Shown here one piece after another: positions 1-7,841 of a DNA stretch of 10,148 nucleotides. This DNA comes from Bacteroidales bacterium. GTDB taxonomy: Bacteria; Bacteroidota; Bacteroidia; Bacteroidales; VadinHA17. The stretch is from assembly GCA_016936695.1 (NCBI GenBank), contig JAFGXK010000003.1:1-10148 (forward strand). The letters are read 5' to 3'. Numbering within the stretch: the first letter of the stretch is position 1; every line of letters begins with the position of its first letter. The notes under the pieces were generated by a model, which did not search any database, was not told the origin of the DNA, and was given only the letters and a program-made list of their open reading frames with translations. A program made the position numbers and the translations under genes.

Positions 1-691
1 ATTCATCAAAAATCGTTATTAAAAACCTGCCGAACTCCCCGGCTGGCACAGTGGCACGGCTGACACCGGATTGTGACCGGGGCCGGGGTTCTACAAGAGG
101 CAGGAATGTGATATTCACCGCACCAAGCTCCCTGAAAAAGTCATAGACCACGAGCGGAAACCTTACATTATTGGAACTGACCACACACAGAATTTCCGGT
201 TGAATCCCGGAGCGCCGCAATAAGCTGTACCCTTTCAGAACAGACTGAAGCGAAGAACTGCCATCGGCATATTTTCTGAAGTGGTTGTGAAGATCACCGG
301 GACCGTCAATGCTTATGCCAATGATGAATTTCTCCTGTGCAAGAAAATAGGCCCAGTCCCAGTCGATGAGGGTGCTATTTGTCTGGATACCATTGACAAT
401 CTCCTTTCCCTCCGGCTTGTACTTTTTCTGAAGACTGACGGCTTTCCTGAAGAATTCAATCCCGGCCATAAGAGGCTCGCCGCCATGCCATGAAAAAAAG
501 ACAGTTGGATCATTTGTCGCTTCGATATGCTGAATGATATATCTTTCCAGCATCTCATCACTCATCAGCATCGGTTTGCCGTCCTTGTGAATCGATTGCT
601 TCTTAAGGTAATAGCAATAACTGCAGCGCAGGTTGCATAGTCCGCCAACCGGCTTGGTAAAGATCTGGAATTCACGCTCCTTTTTTTTCAT
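1..691 (-). CDS. Radical SAM anaerobic sulfatase-maturating enzyme (anSME family), N-terminal 230 residues, cut by the left edge
   Basis: Reading the minus strand from the ATG at 691-689 gives an open frame of 230 residues that runs off the window at base 1. The CX3CX2C motif that binds the radical SAM [4Fe-4S] cluster is Cys19, Cys23 and Cys26, within KPVGGLCNLRCSYCYYLKK. It is followed by the SAM-binding GGEP motif (WHGGEP, 68-73), QTNSTLID (103-110), SIDGP (127-131) and FLPLVEPR (196-203), an arrangement typical of anaerobic sulfatase maturases. By family knowledge these cytosolic enzymes oxidise an active-site Cys or Ser of type I sulfatases to formylglycine, without oxygen. The C-terminal SPASM region with two further Fe-S clusters, and the catalytic base Asp, lie outside the window. 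The start is 4 bases after the rsmF-like stop, so the gene is probably translationally coupled. Another SPASM peptide maturase cannot be fully excluded. No sulfatase gene is visible here. Confidence 0.88.
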   Translation of the reverse strand, partial: MKKKEREFQIFTKPVGGLCNLRCSYCYYLKKQSIHKDGKPMLMSDEMLERYIIQHIEATNDPTVFFSWHGGEPLMAGIEFFRKAVSLQKKYKPEGKEIVNGIQTNSTLIDWDWAYFLAQEKFIIGISIDGPGDLHNHFRKYADGSSSLQSVLKGYSLLRRSGIQPEILCVVSSNNVRFPLVVYDFFRELGAVNITFLPLVEPRPRSQSGVSRATVPAGEFGRFLITIFDE

Positions 692-695
692 AAGA

Positions 696-2087
696 CTACT
701 TTTCAGTGTTTTCCCACCTTATTATACTATTCTCTGCTTCATCCGGGATATTCATCCTTATCCTCTGTCCCACCGGGTAATAATTGTTTATCCTGTTGCC
801 GATATTATTGCCGAAACCCAGTCTTGCTCCACGGTACGATGCCACAAACCATCCCAGGGGTACTTCAATCCCATCCATCATATCTTTCCTAAGCCATGCC
901 AATGCCTGCTTCAGGTCAAGATCTGCAACCGGAAATGCACCTGCCTTCATACCTCCCGACAACGAAAGTTCATGCGCCGGGATGTAACCGTTTCTTTTGG
1001 CCGAACCTATTTTTGTCCCGGGCATAATTACAGTCAGGGAAGTGTCAAGTGCAAAATAATCAGCCGGCCTGCCCGGAATGTAATAAATATCTTCTCCTTT
1101 TCTGACAAGATTTTCTGAATTGAAAGAGGTCCAGCGTCCTGCGACCTCACGGTCTGGCCCGGAAATTTCGTTTCCCTTTGGTTTTTTGCCGGACGGAGTT
1201 CTCCCTCCGGATCCTCCGGTTTTCCTTATGACTGAAACGAATAAGCCCTCGCCCCTTATCTTTCCGGGATGAAACCCATAACCAGTTATTCTTCCGTTCG
1301 ATATCACAGTAATCCCTTCAAAACCCGAAATGTCGAGGCTCACGGATTCTGCCTCTTCACTTCCGGCCAGCCATAAGACATTTTCCTCATTTTCACCCGG
1401 ATTGAAAGTGCATGTACTGTAAATAAGTATACCCCCCGGCTTGAGTGCCGGCCAGACATCAGCAAGGATTCTTCTCTGCCTCTCAGCACACAGAAGTGTA
1501 TTGCCTACCGACCATTCGGTCACTGCAATCCTGTCCCTGAACATTCCTTCGCCGGAACATGGGGCATCAACAAGTATCAGGTCGAAAAAATCCGGCAGAC
1601 GGCTGAATGCCGACGGATCATTCCTGGTAACAACCGTATTGGCTGTCCCCCATCTGGTGATGTTTTCAGCAAGGATCTCAGACCTATGCCTGATGACCTC
1701 ATTCGAAACCAAAAGGCTCTCAGGTCCGATCAGGGATGAGACATGCGTACTTTTTCCTCCCGGCGCCCCGCATAGATCGAGTACCCTGAGATAACCGGAT
1801 GTATCAGCCACCTGTTTAAAAACCTGTTCCAGGAACATGCCGGAAGCCTCCTGTGGATAATAGCATCCTGCATGGAAAAGGGGATCAAGTGTGAATGAAG
1901 GCCGTCTTCCCAGATAGTATCCCGATCTGCACCATGGAACCGGTTCTGATCCTGCCGGCGTGCCTTCCCATTTAAGCGGGTTTACCCTAATACTCACCGG
2001 TGAAGGTTCCTGAAGCGCCCGCAAAAGGCTCTCACTGTCAAGGTATTCCTGACCCGATAATCTTGCTATGAATTCCCCGGGGAACAT
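696..2087 (-). CDS. rsmF: RsmF-type rRNA (cytosine-C5)-methyltransferase, NOL1/NOP2/Sun family
   Basis: This 463-residue cytosolic protein transfers a methyl group from S-adenosylmethionine to carbon 5 of a cytosine in RNA. An N-terminal RNA-binding segment (about 1-95, with SIRVNPLKW at 32-40) precedes a class I methyltransferase fold. The SAM motif is VLDLCGAPGGK (102-112), motif IV is DAPCSGEGMF with Cys177 (the cysteine that releases product), and motif VI is STCTF with nucleophile Cys226. A Gly/Lys/Pro-rich linker (about 288-318) leads to a C-terminal PUA-like domain ending in GFGNNIGNRINNYYPVG, as in RsmF (E. coli RsmF has about 480 residues and makes m5C1407 in 16S rRNA). Family is sure; the exact target base is inferred. 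The ATG follows the permease stop by 4 bases, and its product should end 4 bases before the maturase start, so the three genes look co-transcribed. The start aligns with the usual RsmF N-terminus. Confidence 0.9.
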   Translation of the reverse strand: MFPGEFIARLSGQEYLDSESLLRALQEPSPVSIRVNPLKWEGTPAGSEPVPWCRSGYYLGRRPSFTLDPLFHAGCYYPQEASGMFLEQVFKQVADTSGYLRVLDLCGAPGGKSTHVSSLIGPESLLVSNEVIRHRSEILAENITRWGTANTVVTRNDPSAFSRLPDFFDLILVDAPCSGEGMFRDRIAVTEWSVGNTLLCAERQRRILADVWPALKPGGILIYSTCTFNPGENEENVLWLAGSEEAESVSLDISGFEGITVISNGRITGYGFHPGKIRGEGLFVSVIRKTGGSGGRTPSGKKPKGNEISGPDREVAGRWTSFNSENLVRKGEDIYYIPGRPADYFALDTSLTVIMPGTKIGSAKRNGYIPAHELSLSGGMKAGAFPVADLDLKQALAWLRKDMMDGIEVPLGWFVASYRGARLGFGNNIGNRINNYYPVGQRIRMNIPDEAENSIIRWENTEK

Positions 2088-2091
2088 TGGG

Positions 2092-3564
2092 CTATTGATC
2101 CTCAGGATTAACTGGCATATCCGATTTTACTGAAAATCTTTTCCATAAATAAAATACCGGAATGCCTATCAATACTATTACAAGACCCGGGAAAGTATAA
2201 TTCGGTTTGTAAATCAGCAGGATCACCATAATGAAAGTTGTGATCAGAATATACAGTGCAGGGATTATGGGGTATCCCCAGGCTTTGTATGGACGGGGTA
2301 TGTCGGGCCTCTTGGCACGAAGGAGGAAGAGTGCAAAGATCGTGAGTGAAAAGAACAGCAGCACTGCAAATATCACGTAGTCCAGAAGATTACTGTATGT
2401 TCCTGACAAACAAAGCAATATAGCCCAAATTCCCTGAATTGCGATAGCAAATCCCGGAACTCCCTTTTTATTGATCCGTGCCACTCTCTTAAAGAAAAGA
2501 CCGTCGGTTGCCATCGCGTAATAAACTCTGGGACCGGCAAGGATAAGCCCGTGGTTACATCCGAATGTACTAATCATAACAAATACTGCCATTATGATGG
2601 CCGCATAGTCTCCGAACACGACGCTCATGGCTGAAGTTGCAACCCTGTCGTCGGTAGCAAACTGGATGCCTCTGGCCAGAACATCGGCACCGTCGGGGCT
2701 TCCTGAGAGGGGAAGTATCCTGATATAGACCCAGTTGATAAAAAGATATATCACTGAGACTATTAAGGTTCCGAATATGAGACTGAGAGGAACCGTTCTT
2801 TTTGGATTTATAACCTCGCCTGAGATATAAGTTACATTATACCATGCATCGGATGAGAACAGGGATCCCACAAGAGCTGTGGCCACAGCAGTCACCAGGA
2901 CAAAGCCCGAAAGGGGTATAACCTGGTTGTTTGCTCCTATTTTCCCGGCTTCCCAGAACACCTGTTTGTTTATCTCCCACGATTCATGTCCCCTCATGGC
3001 AAAAAAACCGATCAGGATGAAACCAAAAAGGGCGAGTACCTTGGTTGAGGTGAAAATATTAACAACGATTTTTCCTGTCACTATTCCGCGGGTGTTAAGC
3101 CAGGTCAGAAAGGCAATCATGCAAATAGCAACCACCATTGTGGTGCTTATCTTCAGGAAACCTGCCTCGAACAGGATGTTTCTGTCAGAGATCCATGGAA
3201 AAAGAACACCGCTGAACTTTGCGAAAGCAACAGCTACGGCAGCTATTGAACCGCATTGGATAATTAGGAAAGTCGTCCAGCCAAAAAGAAACCCGATAAG
3301 AGGATGATAAGCCTCGCGAAGGTAAACATACTGTCCTCCAACATCGGGCATCATCGAAGCAAGTTCACCGTAACTTATTGCTCCTATTACTGTTATGATG
3401 CCAGTTATCAGCCAGACAACCATCAGCCACCCCGGCGATCCGACACTCCTGGCAATATCAGCGCTCGTTATGAAAATCCCGGAACCTATCATGGCTCCCG
3501 CTACAATTGATATCCCGTCAAATAGATTGACCCGCTTTTTCAGGAGGTGGTTTTCTGCCTGCAT
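2092..3564 (-). CDS. APC-superfamily amino acid permease (LAT-like)
   Basis: This 490-residue inner-membrane protein has about 12 hydrophobic helices and the marks of the amino acid-polyamine-organocation superfamily. These are the unwound TM1 motif GSGIF (27-31), GELASMMPDVGGQYVYLREAY starting at 66, a TM6-region block FSSDAWYNVTYISGEVINP (236-254), and a loop at about 338-370 with GLILAGPRVYYAMATDGLFF. The C-terminal RPDIPRPYKAWGYPIIPA (419-436) is also typical. The LAT-like branch exchanges or symports neutral amino acids; the actual substrate cannot be read from sequence. A charged N-terminal tail of about 15 residues precedes TM1, which supports the ATG at 3564-3562. It is the first gene of the set continuing into the rRNA methyltransferase and the sulfatase maturase. 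A Bacteroidetes-type -7 box lies just upstream. No metabolic link among the three products is evident. Confidence 0.92.
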   Translation of the reverse strand: MQAENHLLKKRVNLFDGISIVAGAMIGSGIFITSADIARSVGSPGWLMVVWLITGIITVIGAISYGELASMMPDVGGQYVYLREAYHPLIGFLFGWTTFLIIQCGSIAAVAVAFAKFSGVLFPWISDRNILFEAGFLKISTTMVVAICMIAFLTWLNTRGIVTGKIVVNIFTSTKVLALFGFILIGFFAMRGHESWEINKQVFWEAGKIGANNQVIPLSGFVLVTAVATALVGSLFSSDAWYNVTYISGEVINPKRTVPLSLIFGTLIVSVIYLFINWVYIRILPLSGSPDGADVLARGIQFATDDRVATSAMSVVFGDYAAIIMAVFVMISTFGCNHGLILAGPRVYYAMATDGLFFKRVARINKKGVPGFAIAIQGIWAILLCLSGTYSNLLDYVIFAVLLFFSLTIFALFLLRAKRPDIPRPYKAWGYPIIPALYILITTFIMVILLIYKPNYTFPGLVIVLIGIPVFYLWKRFSVKSDMPVNPEDQ

Positions 3565-3586
3565 CTGTTAATTTATGACATGAAAG

Positions 3587-3594
3587 CAAAAGTA
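3587..3594 (-). promoter_or_regulatory. Candidate Bacteroidetes -7 promoter element for the permease operon
   Basis: On the minus strand these bases read TACTTTTG, an exact match to the Bacteroidetes sigma factor -7 consensus TAnnTTTG. The expected transcription start would fall near 3580, leaving a leader of roughly 15 bases before the permease ATG at 3564. I saw no convincing TTTG/TTG -33 element at the usual distance of about 19-21 bases, so this rests on one half of the promoter. Confidence 0.45.
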
Positions 3595-3626
3595 ACCAAA
3601 CAAATGAAATATTTTCCACCTCTGAA

Positions 3627-3643
3627 CTGTCTATTGTAAACAG
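3627..3643. promoter_or_regulatory. 17-bp imperfect palindrome between divergent genes, possible operator
   Basis: The sequence CTGTCTATTGTAAACAG has arms CTGT/ACAG plus an inner TA/TA pair, so 6 of 8 symmetric positions match around a central base. It lies midway in the 118-base region between the divergent permease and alpha-galactosidase starts, upstream of the permease -7 box and about 40 bases before the galactosidase ATG. A transcription factor dimer could bind here. The match is short and A/T-rich, so chance is a real alternative. The rest of 3565-3682 is A/T-rich leader with no other clear signal. Confidence 0.25.
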
Positions 3644-3682
3644 ATTAATAATACACACCCTTTTTTACCAATCTTTTAACCA

Positions 3683-5035
3683 ATGAAAAAACTATTGCTT
3701 TTATCCGCAGCAGTACTTATTGCATTAAGTGCTGCAGCCCAGAAATTTGACCGACTGGCCTTAACACCACCAATGGGGTGGAACAGCTGGAATAAGTTCC
3801 ACTGCGACGTTAGCGAGGCATTGATTATGAAAGCAGCCGATGCTCTCGTAAACAGCGGCATGAAAGATGCCGGTTATGAATACATTGTGATTGACGACTG
3901 CTGGCAGGTGTCACGCGATGAGAACGGAGAGATAGTATGCGATCCGGAACGCTTTCCCCACGGGATGAAGTATGTCGCTGACTACGTACATTCCAAAGGC
4001 CTCAAATTCGGTATTTATTCAAGTGCCGGCACTGTGACATGCCAAAGACGGCCAGGGGGCTTCGGACATGAATATCAGGATGCCCGGACGTATGCGCGTT
4101 ATGGCGTTGACTACCTGAAATATGACTGGTGCGGATCAACAACCCAGGATGCAAAGTCGAGCTACACTAATATGAGCAACGCCCTTTATGCTGCCGGACG
4201 ACCGATTGTTTTCAGTATCTGCGAGTGGGGATCAAACAAGCCCTGGGAATGGGCAGGTACTGTTGGTCATCTCTGGAGAACTACCGGAGACATAAGCGAC
4301 AACTGGAACAGCATGATAAATATTTTCGAAAAGCAGAAGGATCTTGCGAGATATGCCGGTCCCGGACGCTGGAACGATCCTGATATGCTTGAGGTGGGAA
4401 ACGGAGGCATGACAACGGAGGAATACAGAACGCATTTCTCCCTCTGGTGCATGCTTGCTTCGCCGCTCATGGCTGGCAACGACCTTGAGAATATGACACC
4501 GGAAACAAAATCCATTCTTCTTAACAAGGAAATGATTGCCATTGATCAGGATACTCTTGGACGTCAGGCAACCTGCTACCGCGACAACGCAGATTACCAG
4601 ATATGGGTAAAAACTTTATCAAACAATGAAAAAGCAGTGTGCCTTCTGAACAAAAGCGACGAAAAGAAATCAGTTCTTGTTGATTTTGAACTTCTTGCAG
4701 GAATTAGAACATTTGGAAGAGGATTTGGCGGATTTATGCCGACAGCCCCGGCCGGCGGAACAGGTATGCCGGGAGCAATACCCGGTATGCCCGGTGCACC
4801 GGCAGCTCCGGTAATGGGCATTCCAACTGGCCAGCGTCCGCAGGGTGCGGGGACACCAGGAGCCGCAAATCCGCCATCAACCCAGCAAAGGCCACGCATG
4901 CCGGCTCCGCTTACCCTGAAGGATTATACGGTAAGGGATGTCTGGGAACACAAGGATCTGACCCTGAAGGAAACATCTGTATACGTCGATATGCTGCCTC
5001 ACTCGGTGAAAGTCTACAGATTCATAAGAAAATAA
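3683..5035 (+). CDS. Secreted GH27 alpha-galactosidase-type enzyme with a Gly/Pro/Met-rich C-terminal insert
   Basis: This 450-residue protein starts with a signal peptide (MKKLLLLSAAVLIALSAAAQ, cleavage near 19-20), so it acts outside the cytoplasm. The catalytic (beta/alpha)8 domain begins with LTPPMGWNSWNKFHCDV (27-43), followed by VIDDCWQ (69-75) and GLKFGIYSSAGTVTC (106-120). The nucleophile is Asp148 in YLKYDWCG, and the acid/base is Asp203 in WRTTGDISDNW by alignment with human and rice GH27 enzymes. RWNDPDMLEVGNGG (229-242) and ASPLMAGNDL (259-268) complete the family signature. These retaining enzymes usually remove terminal alpha-1,6-galactose from galactomannan or raffinose-type sugars; some act on beta-L-arabinopyranosides or alpha-GalNAc. 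The C-terminal beta-sandwich (about 300-450) is interrupted by a low-complexity stretch at about 344-412 before YTVRDVWEHKDL. The gene is transcribed away from the permease and ends at a strong terminator. The start has no Shine-Dalgarno site. Confidence 0.95.
   Translation: MKKLLLLSAAVLIALSAAAQKFDRLALTPPMGWNSWNKFHCDVSEALIMKAADALVNSGMKDAGYEYIVIDDCWQVSRDENGEIVCDPERFPHGMKYVADYVHSKGLKFGIYSSAGTVTCQRRPGGFGHEYQDARTYARYGVDYLKYDWCGSTTQDAKSSYTNMSNALYAAGRPIVFSICEWGSNKPWEWAGTVGHLWRTTGDISDNWNSMINIFEKQKDLARYAGPGRWNDPDMLEVGNGGMTTEEYRTHFSLWCMLASPLMAGNDLENMTPETKSILLNKEMIAIDQDTLGRQATCYRDNADYQIWVKTLSNNEKAVCLLNKSDEKKSVLVDFELLAGIRTFGRGFGGFMPTAPAGGTGMPGAIPGMPGAPAAPVMGIPTGQRPQGAGTPGAANPPSTQQRPRMPAPLTLKDYTVRDVWEHKDLTLKETSVYVDMLPHSVKVYRFIRK
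4763..4794 (+). repeat. Short direct repeat encoding GMPG units in the GH27 insert
   Basis: GGTATGCCGGG (4763-4773) and GGTATGCCCGG (4784-4794) match at 10 of 11 bases and lie 21 bases, or seven codons, apart. They encode successive GMPGA units of the low-complexity segment. The pattern suggests the insert grew by short duplications. Confidence 0.55.
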
Positions 5036-5055
5036 GATAAGTTTAAGCTTCAAAG

Positions 5056-5101
5056 AAAAGAGGCTGCCTTACCGTTAACCGGCAGGGACAGCCTCTTTTT
5101 T
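5056..5101. terminator. Bidirectional rho-independent terminator between convergent genes
   Basis: AAAAGAGGCTG (5056-5066) pairs perfectly with CAGCCTCTTTT (5089-5099), an 11-bp stem around a 22-base loop. The plus strand ends in a run of T to 5101, and the minus strand reads into TTTTCTTTG. It sits 20 bases past the GH27 stop and about 40 bases past the GH3 stop, so it can end both convergent transcripts. A shorter internal pairing (CTGCC with GGCAG) offers an alternative fold. The rest of 5036-5141 shows nothing else. Confidence 0.88.
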
Positions 5102-5141
5102 CAATCATTCAAAGGTGCTTGATAAGCGCCTCATCCCAATA

Positions 5142-7799
5142 CTAATTGGCAAAGGGAACTTCTTTTCCTGTGAGCCTGATCCTCCCGCTGACGACATTCG
5201 TGAACCCGGGATCAAGGTAGCCGCTGAATCCGGGCTGTTTTCCTCCGACCGAAATTGAAAAGTATCCGGGTTCAATCACTCTCTTGTCCTTCTTATTAAT
5301 AATTGAAAACTGACGGGGTTCGAGAGCGAATTCAACAACCTTGCTCTCGCCGGGCTTAAGGCTTATTCTGGAGAAACCCTCGAGCTGCCTTACCGGCCTG
5401 GGAGTTGTTGCCTTTTCATCGGTCAGATAGAGCTGTACAACCTCGTCACCTTCAACCTTGCCGGTGTTGGTAACCTTCACTTTGACCGTTATTTTTTCTC
5501 CTGCAACAGCCTTTTGAGCAAGCGACAGATCGCTGTAACTGAAAGTCGTGTAGCTCAGACCATAGCCGAAAGGATACAATGGTTCTTTCGTGAAATACCT
5601 GTAGGTCTTTCCTACCATGTTGTAATTCTCAAATTCCGGGATCTGATCGATTGATTTGTAGTATGTCACGGGCAGGCGGCCGGCGGGATTGTAATCTCCG
5701 AAGATGACATCGGCAACTGCATTTCCTCCCTGCTGTCCTCCGTAACCTGCAAGCAGTATTGCAGCAGCTTTTTCCTGAGCCTTGTTAATTGCTATCGCAC
5801 CTCCGCTGGTAAGCACCACTATTACTGGTTTGCCTGTAGCCACCATGGCATCAAGCAGTTTTTCCTGGACTGCAGGAAGCTGGATGTCAGTCCTGTCACC
5901 GCCGCTGAATCCTTCGATCTTGATAGGCATTTCTTCTCCTTCAAGCCTTTGTGAGAGACCAAGTACCAGAACAACCGCATCGGCCTGACCTGCAGCTGCA
6001 ACAGCCTTCTGAAGCATGTCTTTCCGGGGCTGGCTCCACAGGAGTTTCATATCGGCATCACCGGCGTAATTCTTGTACAGTACCTCAATTTTGTATTTCT
6101 GACCGGCCTGCAGCTCAACCTGGAACTCCTTATGGAAAGCGTGGTGTTCATTCCTTTCTGCAAGAACCTGTTTTCCTTCAAATAATACTTCATACCCTGA
6201 TGATCCCCAACTTCCTATAGCGTACGATCCACTTTCGGGCGGGACCAGATAAGTTGTCCACTTAACTCCGAAATCATCATCCGGAAGATCTGCCGAAGGA
6301 GAAAAATGTTCCCAGTAGAAATTGATCTGGTCATCCCTGCGTGTAAATACCGGTTCGCCCTTCATCTCCCTGTTGTTGAAGTATTCGCCCAAAGCCCCCT
6401 GTCTGCCGTCGGGAGCCTGTAGATATCTGGAAGGAATGACCGTCAGATTGTGAATGCCGTCGGCAAGGTCACTTCCCTCGGCATACAGGACTTCTGTTTC
6501 AGGTTTCACCTTGTTCTTTATACCTCTTAGTATTGTAACCGGATCTTTGGGTATTCCGTTATAATTGCCAATGAGAGCTTCAAAATTGTCTGCATTTGGA
6601 CCTATCACCGCTATTGTTTTTACCGATTTTGCAAGCGGAAGCACATTACCGGAGTTCTTTAGAAGCACAATGGATTCGCTGGCAGCCTTCCGGGCAAGAG
6701 TATTATTGTAATCAGAGCAATTAACAAAGAATGGGGTGCTTGCATACGATACCATATCATCCGGATCGAACATCCCAAGCTTGAACCTGGCTGTCATGAC
6801 TCTCTTTGCTGCAAGGGTAATTTCATCTTCGGTAATTAGTCCTCTCTCAACGGCTGCCACCAGATTTTTGTAATCATAACCGCACTCGAGGTCGGTACCT
6901 GCTTTTACTGCCTGCGCAGCAGCCTCAGCAGGATCACTGGCATACTTTGTGAATTTGTAAAAATCGGATATAGCCCAGCAGTCTGAAACGATATATCCCT
7001 TAAAACCCCATTCATTTCTAAGAATACCATAAAGCACGGGATTTGCGCAGCAAGGATGGTCACGGAACATGTTGTATGCTCCCATAACCGAATATGCGCC
7101 GCCGTCAACAATTAAAGTCCTGAAAGCAGGCAAATATGTCTCCCTCAGATCCACCTCACTCACATTTGCATTGAACTCATGACGAAGTGATTCCGGACCT
7201 GAATGTACCGCATAATGCTTTGCCGTTGCCACCGTCTTCAGGTATTTTGGATCGTCTCCCTGCAGCCCTCTGACAAACTGATAGCCCATCCGGGCGGTAA
7301 GAAAAGGATCTTCCCCATAAGTCTCATGACCTCTTCCCCATCTCGGATCCCTGAAGATATTTATATTTGGCGACCAGAAGGTAAGTCCCTGATAAATCCC
7401 GGTTTTGCCTCTCCGCTGGAACTCATGGTACTTTGCCCTGGCCTCATCAGAAATGGCATTAGCCACGTTGAACATAAGTCCTTCGTCCCATGAGTTGGCA
7501 ATAGTGATCGACTGTGGGAAAACAGTTGCAAATCCGGCACGCGCAACACCATGCAGTGCCTCATTCCACCAGTTGTATGACGGTATCCCCAGTCGTGGAA
7601 TAGCCGGTGCCGTATAAAGAAGCTGATCAGCCTTCTCTTTAAGAGTCAGCCGCGATACAAGATCATTAACCCGTTGTTCTTCGCTGAGCGAGGGATCCCT
7701 GAATGGTAAGGCATTCGTTCCCTGCTGAGCTTCAACAGGAGAAATAAGCCCTATCCCCATCAGTACAATGCAAAGAAAACCCTGAACTACTTTCTTCAT
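5142..7799 (-). CDS. Secreted GH3 beta-glycosidase (beta-xylosidase/beta-glucosidase type) with PA14 insert
   Basis: This 885-residue exported enzyme has a signal peptide cleaved near 24 (VEA|QQ). The N-terminal GH3 barrel contains YNWWNEALHGVAR (75-87), FRDPRWGRGHETYGEDP (149-165), a KHY motif (194-196) and RNEWGFKGYIVSDCWAI (261-277), with nucleophile Asp273. The second GH3 domain (about 375-710) is split by a PA14 carbohydrate-binding module (about 468-590). It then resumes with LEGEE (619-623), holding the probable acid/base Glu620 or Glu622, and FSGGDRTDIQLP (631-642). A fibronectin III-like domain (about 770-855) follows. The YNWWNEALHGVA and SDCxAI signatures are those of GH3 beta-xylosidases and related beta-glucosidases that trim beta-linked ends of oligosaccharides; the exact sugar is not decided by sequence. 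It is the last gene of the likely minus-strand operon, 42 bases after the lipoprotein hydrolase stop, and it ends before the shared terminator. FLC at 8-10 is not a lipobox. Confidence 0.94.
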   Translation of the reverse strand: MKKVVQGFLCIVLMGIGLISPVEAQQGTNALPFRDPSLSEEQRVNDLVSRLTLKEKADQLLYTAPAIPRLGIPSYNWWNEALHGVARAGFATVFPQSITIANSWDEGLMFNVANAISDEARAKYHEFQRRGKTGIYQGLTFWSPNINIFRDPRWGRGHETYGEDPFLTARMGYQFVRGLQGDDPKYLKTVATAKHYAVHSGPESLRHEFNANVSEVDLRETYLPAFRTLIVDGGAYSVMGAYNMFRDHPCCANPVLYGILRNEWGFKGYIVSDCWAISDFYKFTKYASDPAEAAAQAVKAGTDLECGYDYKNLVAAVERGLITEDEITLAAKRVMTARFKLGMFDPDDMVSYASTPFFVNCSDYNNTLARKAASESIVLLKNSGNVLPLAKSVKTIAVIGPNADNFEALIGNYNGIPKDPVTILRGIKNKVKPETEVLYAEGSDLADGIHNLTVIPSRYLQAPDGRQGALGEYFNNREMKGEPVFTRRDDQINFYWEHFSPSADLPDDDFGVKWTTYLVPPESGSYAIGSWGSSGYEVLFEGKQVLAERNEHHAFHKEFQVELQAGQKYKIEVLYKNYAGDADMKLLWSQPRKDMLQKAVAAAGQADAVVLVLGLSQRLEGEEMPIKIEGFSGGDRTDIQLPAVQEKLLDAMVATGKPVIVVLTSGGAIAINKAQEKAAAILLAGYGGQQGGNAVADVIFGDYNPAGRLPVTYYKSIDQIPEFENYNMVGKTYRYFTKEPLYPFGYGLSYTTFSYSDLSLAQKAVAGEKITVKVKVTNTGKVEGDEVVQLYLTDEKATTPRPVRQLEGFSRISLKPGESKVVEFALEPRQFSIINKKDKRVIEPGYFSISVGGKQPGFSGYLDPGFTNVVSGRIRLTGKEVPFAN
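6030..6398 (-). other. PA14 domain encoded inside the GH3 gene
   Basis: Residues about 468-590 of the GH3 protein read as a PA14 beta-barrel: GALGEYFNN at the start, then WTTYLVPPESGSYAIGS, a GYEVLFEGKQV strand pair, HKEFQVELQAGQKYKIEVLY and DADMKLLWSQP at the end. It is inserted between conserved blocks of the second GH3 domain. By family knowledge, PA14 inserts in GH3 enzymes can reach over the active site and shape preference for short substrates. Boundaries are by eye. Confidence 0.85.
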
Positions 7800-7841
7800 G
7801 ATAGATTATTTTAAATATTGAAAAAAAGAACTTCTTATTCT

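Noticed and set aside
633..1118. Plus-strand open frame of 161 codons opposite the methyltransferase
   Set aside because: It lies antisense to the conserved RsmF-like gene, has no recognisable motif, and its composition reflects the other strand.
2879..3307. Plus-strand open frame of 142 codons opposite the permease
   Set aside because: It is a shadow of the permease reading frame; the permease side has continuous family motifs and membrane segments.
7800..7841. T-rich run on the minus strand between lipoprotein hydrolase and GH3 that could be a terminator
   Set aside because: Only a four-base AGAA/TTCT pairing precedes the T run, too weak for a terminator stem.
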